Shown here one piece after another: positions 36,210-40,499 of a stretch of DNA of 40,499 nucleotides. Source of the stretch: a virus; IMG/VR virus record IMGVR_UViG_3300035156_000366, positions 1-40,499 of that record; one strand, 5' to 3'. Below the pieces are notes generated by a model. That model was given only the letters and a program-made list of their open reading frames with translations. It was not told the origin of the DNA and did no database searches. The translations under genes were made by a program, and so were the position numbers. Numbering within the stretch: the stretch's first letter is position 1; each line of letters opens with the position of its first letter.

Positions 36210-36403
36210 ATGCGCCGAAGAAACCGCGTGAGGCGCCAGCGCCGGCGGCCGAATTCACGGCGATGCAGATGCGGGTCGCGCAGTTGTTCGCAGCGCTGGA
36301 CGACCGCCGGCAGCAAGAGGCCATCGTTAAGTTGACGCGCATGGTAGCGACGCACCCACGTCACGCGGCGCCAGCGCTGCGACTGGTCGGAGGTGCGCGA
36401 TGA
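36206..36403 (+). CDS. small protein, tandem paralogue A
   Basis: A 65-residue protein ending H-P-R-H-A-A-P-A-L-R-L-V-G-G-A-R. The core (M-R-V-A-Q-L-F-A-A-L-D-D-R-R-Q-Q-E-A-I-V-K-L-T-R-M) is one amphipathic helix pair. It is clearly related to the next gene product: same length class, same D-x-R near the centre and nearly identical C-terminus. Function unknown; a small dimeric helical adaptor or regulator is imaginable. Confidence 0.6.
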   Translation: MNAPKKPREAPAPAAEFTAMQMRVAQLFAALDDRRQQEAIVKLTRMVATHPRHAAPALRLVGGAR

Positions 36404-36585
36404 AGCGCATGTCAGCACCACCGGCGCCGGCGCTCACGGCCGACGAGCAGCGCATCCTGGCGGATTTTCGAATGATGGACCAGCGCGCCAAGGATGAAAT
36501 GCGCAACGAGATGGCGCGCCGCGCGCGGGCGCATCCGGAGCGGCGGCCGGCAACCTTGCGTCTGGTCGGCGGAGGTGCGCGGTGA
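36400..36585 (+). CDS. small protein, tandem paralogue B
   Basis: A 61-residue protein ending H-P-E-R-R-P-A-T-L-R-L-V-G-G-G-A-R, with F-R-M-M-D-Q-R-A-K-D-E-M-R-N-E-M-A-R-R in the centre. It matches the preceding protein in pattern and C-terminus and so came from a tandem duplication that has diverged strongly in the N-terminal half. ATGA overlaps on both sides keep the two genes coupled. Confidence 0.6.
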   Translation: MKRMSAPPAPALTADEQRILADFRMMDQRAKDEMRNEMARRARAHPERRPATLRLVGGGAR

Positions 36586-36923
36586 GCGCCGCGATGCGCA
36601 TGCAGGCGCTGACCGGCAGCACGCTGGCGGACAGTGCGGCGCAAGCGGTGATCGCGCTGGCCGCCGCGCCGCACCTGGGCCTGCTCGACGCCGAGGAGAC
36701 GGCGCGCGCCGCCGCAGTCCTGTCCACCGTGCTGATGGCAGCCATGGGAGCCGGCTTCGTCGACGCTGACCTGGTGCTGCTGCTGGCGGAACGTCGGCGC
36801 TTGACAGGCGTCATGGAGGACCTGGCCGCCGACGTCGTCGCGCGCATCGGCGGGCCAGAGGAATTTTTCGCGTTGCTGGAATTGTCCACGACGCTAGCTG
36901 ATTGGATTGGACTTGAGCAATGA
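36582..36923 (+). CDS. hypothetical early protein
   Basis: A 113-residue, Ala/Leu-rich helical protein starting with a GTG (reads V-S-A-A-M-R-M) that overlaps the upstream stop. It contains A-A-A-V-L-S-T-V-L-M-A-A-M-G-A-G-F, hydrophobic enough to be buried or membrane-associated, and ends D-W-I-G-L-E-Q. No domain recognised. Confidence 0.52.
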   Translation: MSAAMRMQALTGSTLADSAAQAVIALAAAPHLGLLDAEETARAAAVLSTVLMAAMGAGFVDADLVLLLAERRRLTGVMEDLAADVVARIGGPEEFFALLELSTTLADWIGLEQ

Positions 36924-37501
36924 ATAAAAAATCGATCGTCAGCAGCTTCCTGCGGCTGCGCCGCGAGATTCGGCTGTGGCAAGATCTTATCGACGTCAGG
37001 GGCGATACGATGACCACCTTACTGCGCGCGGCGCGGCGACTGGAGGCCGGGACGCCGTTTGACCAGGCGCGCGCAACAGTCTACCGGGCGCGCCACGAAG
37101 GCATTAAGCCGCACTGGAGCGCGCAACTGGAGCGGCGCCGGGAGCTGGGGCGGGAGTTGCTGGACATGGCGCCGAAGATCGACGCGGCTACCACGCTCGA
37201 GCAGCGCCTCGACCTGTTGAACGTGAACGTCGCCGACCGCGCGGAGATCCGGCCCGGCGCTGGCATGGTGCTGATCATCGCCGGCCACTGCCTGGAAGAC
37301 TCGGCGGCGCACCGGCGCGACGAAGGCGCCAACGGCCCGCTATTCAACAGTGTGCACCTGGAGATCGTCATCACCATGTCCAGCACCGCCAAGGGCCGCG
37401 CGGCCGCCGACAAGATCATGACCGACCTGTTCGGCAACCTGGGCGTCAAGCCGAAGTTGCAGCTGGTCGCCACCACTACCCCACCAACCACTGGAGCATA
37501 A
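36920..37501 (+). CDS. hypothetical protein, paralogue of the 32186-32917 gene
   Basis: A 193-residue protein with a basic helical N-terminal half (R-L-R-R-E-I-R-L-W-Q-D-L) and a C-terminal region homologous to the 32186-32917 product: T-T-L-E-Q-R-L-D-L-L-N-V-N-V-A-D-R-A-E, then G-M-V-L-I-I-A-G-H-C-L-E-D-S-A-A-H-R-R-D-E, then G-R-A-A-A-D-K-I-M-T-D-L-F. The two genes bracket the operon, 4 kb apart. The strictly shared H-C-x-E-D-S-A-x-H-R-x-D-E suggests a functional site. Unknown family. Confidence 0.6.
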   Translation: MNKKSIVSSFLRLRREIRLWQDLIDVRGDTMTTLLRAARRLEAGTPFDQARATVYRARHEGIKPHWSAQLERRRELGRELLDMAPKIDAATTLEQRLDLLNVNVADRAEIRPGAGMVLIIAGHCLEDSAAHRRDEGANGPLFNSVHLEIVITMSSTAKGRAAADKIMTDLFGNLGVKPKLQLVATTTPPTTGA

Positions 37502-37503
37502 AA

Positions 37504-37821
37504 ATGAACAACAGCCCCGAAGAAAGGGAGGCGCTACGCAAGCTGGTTGAGGATATGACGGCCCGCGCCGTCGAGCGGGCGCGCGCCACCAGCCACGTCG
37601 GATACTTGAGTGCCGACGAGCTATCGGATCTGGTCGACTGCAAGCCGAATCAGCGATGCAAAATGATTGCCTGGCTCAAAGAAAACAAGTGGAAATACGA
37701 GGTTGGAGCAAGCGGACTGCCGAGGGTGGCGCGCGCATATCACGATCGCAAGATGGGAATCACCGATGAAAAAACCTCTACCAAACTCTCCGACGAACCC
37801 TATTTCAAAGGCCGGCCGTAA
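37504..37821 (+). CDS. DUF4224 protein, possible excisionase or integrase partner
   Basis: A 105-residue protein with the DUF4224 pattern: Y-L-S-A-D-E-L-S-D-L-V-D-C-K-P-N-Q-R-C-K-M-I-A-W-L-K-E-N-K-W-K-Y-E-V, then G-L-P-R-V-A-R-A-Y. This looks like a small winged-helix or MerR-like DNA-binding unit. DUF4224 genes are commonly found just before phage integrases, so an excisionase or integration-control role is likely. It overlaps the integrase gene by 56 bases. The start is the ATG at 37504, two bases after the upstream stop. Confidence 0.72.
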   Translation: MNNSPEEREALRKLVEDMTARAVERARATSHVGYLSADELSDLVDCKPNQRCKMIAWLKENKWKYEVGASGLPRVARAYHDRKMGITDEKTSTKLSDEPYFKGRP

Positions 37822-38989
37822 GGAGAAGACCAGCGTGGAGCGCCTGTACAAATACGTCGGCGCCCGCAAGGTGTCGTTCTACTACCAGCACCCGGACGGA
37901 AAAAGCGAGACGCTGGCCAGCGCGCCGCTCGGGGACCGGCAGGCGATCAACGAGGCGGAGAATACCGCCAAGCGGCAGGCGATGGATATCCGACAGGGGA
38001 AGGTCATAGCGAAGTCGACCGGGGAGCTCATCGAGCGATTCCGCGATGAGGTGGCCCCGGTTCACTACCGGGACCAATCCAAGGATGGCCTAGCCGTCCG
38101 GAAGTCGACGTACGCGCGGCTGATGCAGGCATTCGGCGGCATGGACCCGAAGGCGATGAAGACCGTCCACGGGTATCAGTTCATCGATGCCCGGGCCAAG
38201 GAGGGTGCGCCAGAGAAGGGGAAGAAAGAGCTGTCGTTGATGTCGACCATCTGCCACTACGCCGTGCGCTGGGGGCTGATCGAGGCGAATCCGTTCGTGG
38301 ACATGATGCATACGAAGACGGAAAAGTCGGTGCGCACGACGACGCGCAGTCAGATCGTGCGCTTCTACTTGTGGTCGCTTCGCCAGCCGGCCGGCGCGCG
38401 GGTGTTCGGCTGCGCGGCCATGTTCACCTACCTGACCGGCTTCCGCGCCGCCGAGGTCCGACCGTTTCACGTGTCGGGCCTGGGCCGCGACGGTGTGCGC
38501 GTCATCAGCGCCAAACGGAAGATGGGCGAGGAAGAGGTGTCGAAGATGCGCGAGTGGTCGCCGCGACTAAGGGCGGTCGTCAAGCGCGCCGAGCAGACAC
38601 ACGAGATAAAACGGCTGTATCTTTTTTCCAATACCAAGGGCGCGCCATATTCGCGCAGCGGCTGGGGCTCGCTGTGGACGGATGCGATGTACGCTTGGAT
38701 CGCTTCGTTCGATCCGAAGGTTGCCGCCGAGCTATTGGCTAAGGGGGAATGGGAGGCGGAGTACCGCGCGGCGCGCAAGGCCGGCAGGAAGATGGACGAG
38801 TACAACGGCTACAAGATCACGGAGCATTCGGAATACTTCGCGCTGCAGGACGTGCGGCCGGCGGCGATCACTACCAAGCTGCGCAACCGGGATGCGGACG
38901 CCTACGACTTTGCGGCACATGCAAACCCGGCCACGACGCACAAGCACTACGATCGACGCACTGAGAAGAAGGCGCGCGCGACCGAGTAA
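37766..38989 (+). CDS. tyrosine-type site-specific integrase
   Basis: A 407-residue tyrosine recombinase that joins phage and host DNA at tRNA-His. The N-terminal part binds arm sites; residues about 90-185 form the core-binding domain (S-T-Y-A-R-L-M-Q-A-F-G-G, I-C-H-Y-A-V-R-W-G-L-I-E-A-N-P-F). Catalytic residues: Arg227 in Y-L-T-G-F-R-A-A-E-V, Lys250 or 252, Arg364 in L-Q-D-V-R, His385 in A-A-H-A-N-P-A-T-T, and Tyr395 in H-K-H-Y. The usual His of the H-x-x-R motif is Gln361 here, a substitution tolerated in some family members. A DUF4224 gene overlaps its start, and the attachment site lies 115 bases after its stop. Confidence 0.92.
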   Translation: MKKPLPNSPTNPISKAGRKEKTSVERLYKYVGARKVSFYYQHPDGKSETLASAPLGDRQAINEAENTAKRQAMDIRQGKVIAKSTGELIERFRDEVAPVHYRDQSKDGLAVRKSTYARLMQAFGGMDPKAMKTVHGYQFIDARAKEGAPEKGKKELSLMSTICHYAVRWGLIEANPFVDMMHTKTEKSVRTTTRSQIVRFYLWSLRQPAGARVFGCAAMFTYLTGFRAAEVRPFHVSGLGRDGVRVISAKRKMGEEEVSKMREWSPRLRAVVKRAEQTHEIKRLYLFSNTKGAPYSRSGWGSLWTDAMYAWIASFDPKVAAELLAKGEWEAEYRAARKAGRKMDEYNGYKITEHSEYFALQDVRPAAITTKLRNRDADAYDFAAHANPATTHKHYDRRTEKKARATE

Positions 38990-39103
38990 TTTTCCAACGG
39001 ATAGTCTGGAACCCGCATAAACGCGTGCGTTTTAGGCACTCTTCGTTGGAAAGTTTTAGAGCAAATATGCTTTACCTAAAGGCGCTATTCGAAGTTGACG
39101 CCC

Positions 39104-39151
39104 GGATTGTGATTCCTGTTGTCGTGGGTTCGAGCCCCATCAGCCACCCCA
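39104..39151 (+). other. attachment site: 3' fragment of tRNA-His
   Basis: This 48-base stretch equals the 3' part of a bacterial tRNA-His: anticodon loop with GTG, the TCCTG strand of the anticodon stem, variable region, T arm GTGGG/CCCAT with loop TTCGAGC, acceptor strand CAGCCAC, C73 and encoded CCA. To the left the match breaks within the anticodon stem (C instead of the A needed to pair), so the 5' half is phage DNA. The intact tRNA-His must lie at the other end of the prophage, left of this window. Confidence 0.9.
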
Positions 39152-39168
39152 AAGAATACGTAGTAATC

Positions 39169-39206
39169 AAAGACCCACACGCTTCGGCTTGTGGGTCTTT
39201 TTTATT
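39169..39206 (+). terminator. intrinsic terminator of the tRNA-His locus
   Basis: GACCCACA (39172-39179) and TGTGGGTC (39190-39197) pair around a ten-base loop and are followed by six T residues; AA/TT pairs extend the stem. It lies 20 bases after the tRNA fragment and belongs to the host side of the junction. Confidence 0.9.
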
Positions 39207-39268
39207 TTTTGCCTCGTTTGACCCTCATGTAAGAAGCATAGCCCTCGCCGGCCCTCATTTTGGCGTGT

Positions 39269-39709
39269 TTACCGCATCGGGAATGAACCCCTCTGCGGAA
39301 AGCGCCCGAAGATGCACCACACTTCCCGCCCTTCAGGTCCACCTGTATCAGCTTCCGCCAACATTGCGTAATAGCGGTCTCTGTCATTGCAAAACACCGC
39401 AGTCGGGTTAAGTACCCGACCACCCGTCTTGACGTTGAATCCATACTTAATAAGGAGGGTGTAGGTCAGCAACCGTACAACCCGTCCGTTTCCGTTGCCA
39501 AAAGGGTGTGCCCACGCAAAGCGATGATGGACCAACGCAACCTTGATGAGGTCATATTTCGGCGGATCGGCGCGGTTAGTGAACGCCACCAACTCGCTCA
39601 TGTACTGGGGAACCAACACCGCGTCGGGAGGCAGATGTTCTGACTGGGAAATCTGAACCGGGCCTTGCTGGTTATCTGTAAAAGAATTCCGTAACCTACT
39701 GTAGTTACT
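39269..39709 (-). pseudogene. decayed Fic-domain gene fragment
   Basis: A minus-strand frame encodes the core of a Fic protein, the family that attaches AMP or related groups to proteins. It reads [18 protein letters not shown] and [20 protein letters not shown], close to the H-P-F-x-x-G-N-G-R motif (Asn replaces the usual Asp/Glu). The frame is open from about 39709 without a proper start, the N-terminal part is missing, and after E-V-W-C-I-F the family sequence ends abruptly. It lies on the host side of the attachment site. The D/E to N change would disturb Mg-ATP binding even if the protein were made. Confidence 0.75.
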
Positions 39710-39714
39710 ACGTT

Positions 39715-40049
39715 TTCTTCACTCTCCATACTGAATTATCTGGAATTAGAGCTGGTCAGCATCTGCAATTTGTGTTTCCCCGTTGCCTCCCACACCTTCC
39801 TATATGGGTTTTTGCGGCACGACCGTTCCCGTTATTTCCAGACAACCGTCAACTTGATATGCCTTCCCTGCAGTTGTGGCTTGCATGTCCTTTCTGGACT
39901 GGTTGTGCGCTGGCTCAACCGCCGTGGCACAGGGTGTTCGGCAGAAGAATATTTTCACACTTTCGGCGTAGATGTTGCCATGAGGAACTGTATTGGCGCT
40001 ACAATGTCTGCGTAGTACCCCCTCCAGATTTCAGACCAAAAACAACATC
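39715..40049. other. gene-poor stretch beyond the attachment site
   Basis: About 335 bases with lower GC than the prophage and no convincing gene; the open frames here lack coding character. A possible promoter for the next gene is TTGCCA (39975-39980) with TACAAT (40000-40005), but the 19-base gap is long. Otherwise I see nothing in it. Confidence 0.4.
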
Positions 40050-40499
40050 ATGTCCGAGCCCAAATCCATCTCAGAAGTTAGTACCTACAGCAAGGACACG
40101 CCGGTCGGCCGTCCCGATCTCGACGGCCGCGCGGGCGTGTTCGTGCCGTCGGAACTGTTCGATCCCAACAGTAACAGCGCGATCCGCAGCGGCTCCGGCA
40201 TTGTCGGCTTCGGCAACCCGGACGGCTCATTGACCGTCTACTTCGAAGCCAACCGCTTCGAGGACAGCAGCCTGCACAAGTGGGAGAACAAGGCGCGCAA
40301 AGCTTACGATCGCATGGTCATGGGCGCGCCGACGGTCTCGAAAGCCAAGATCGACGCGAAGATGCTCGACCAAGTCGGCCTCATCGACGGCATGGGCATC
40401 CACCTCAAGCAACCGGACGGCCTGCAACGCTGGCTGGAGGTTTGCAACGCGGTCGACACCGCACCGGCCGGCCCGGTGGTGCTATGGAAAGTGAAGTAA
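40050..40499 (+). CDS. hypothetical host protein
   Basis: A 149-residue soluble protein ending with the window (TAA at 40497-40499). It starts M-S-E-P-K-S-I-S-E-V-S-T-Y-S-K-D-T-P-V-G-R-P-D-L-D-G-R-A-G-V-F-V-P-S, then has G-F-G-N-P-D-G-S-L-T-V-Y-F-E-A-N-R-F and H-K-W-E-N-K-A-R-K-A-Y-D-R-M, and ends V-L-W-K-V-K. High GC and regular codon use mark it as a real gene on the host side. I do not recognise the family. The ATG at 40050 lacks a strong ribosome site; an upstream in-frame ATG exists at 39993 but the extension has no coding character. Confidence 0.6.
   Translation: MSEPKSISEVSTYSKDTPVGRPDLDGRAGVFVPSELFDPNSNSAIRSGSGIVGFGNPDGSLTVYFEANRFEDSSLHKWENKARKAYDRMVMGAPTVSKAKIDAKMLDQVGLIDGMGIHLKQPDGLQRWLEVCNAVDTAPAGPVVLWKVK

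Noticed and set aside
37667-37765. Upstream extension of the integrase frame
   Set aside because: It lies fully inside the DUF4224 gene and has no better start; the ATG at 37766 gives a normal integrase length.
39772-40233. Plus-strand frames in the host flank
   Set aside because: Arg/Pro/Cys-rich peptides without coding character; they overlap the start of the 40050-40499 gene in another frame.

Overview
The window is almost entirely a temperate tailed-phage genome (prophage) in a GC-rich bacterium. The proteins, the base composition and a tRNA-His attachment site suggest a betaproteobacterium of the Burkholderiales, perhaps Oxalobacteraceae; the family level is a guess. The virion genes describe a long-tailed siphophage with an HK97-type head. 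I saw no ribosomal RNA, CRISPR array or intact insertion sequence.

Layout. 1-821 (+): two overlapping genes, a BPSL0067-family (Tae2-like amidase) protein and a STY0301-family secreted protein, probably an effector/immunity pair carried as cargo. 918-29936 (-): the lytic programme, read right to left: replication (28595-29404, 27823-28611), a late-regulator candidate (26589-27122) followed by a promoter and terminator, phage tRNAs (25741-26115), small unknown genes, HNH and terminases, portal, protease, capsid, a head-gene-embedded Ig/SGNH-hydrolase protein, head-tail joining, tail tube, G/GT chaperones with a -1 frameshift, tape measure, tail tip and glycine-rich fibre, then two holin-like proteins, an M15 endolysin and Rz/Rz1. 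30016-31121: the immunity switch, with a Cro-like gene (-) and a CI-like gene (+) separated by a palindromic operator, and a second operator cluster after cI. 31129-37821 (+): a compact early operon of mostly unknown small genes, interrupted by an immI-like block (ORF6N antirepressor, Arc-type repressor, second ribbon-helix-helix gene). 37766-38989: tyrosine integrase. 39104-39151: the 3' fragment of tRNA-His (attachment site), followed by the tRNA terminator and host DNA with a decayed Fic gene and one intact unknown gene.

How it works together. CI holds the divergent cro promoter and, through the second operator cluster, the rightward operon silent. Its S24-type C-terminal domain has lost the Ser/Lys dyad, so induction may go through the ORF6N antirepressor rather than RecA-stimulated self-cleavage. 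Late genes are punctuated by at least six intrinsic terminators, and the gene before the first of them is placed like lambda Q, so processive antitermination is a reasonable model.

The best candidates for new biology are the prophage-borne amidase/STY0301 pair; the Ig/SGNH hydrolase gene inside the head module with an AT-rich recombinant patch; a structured RNA at 34595-34684 with two hairpins sharing an identical 8-nt loop; the aberrant tRNA cluster; the catalytically dead CI; and the paralogue-rich early operon.
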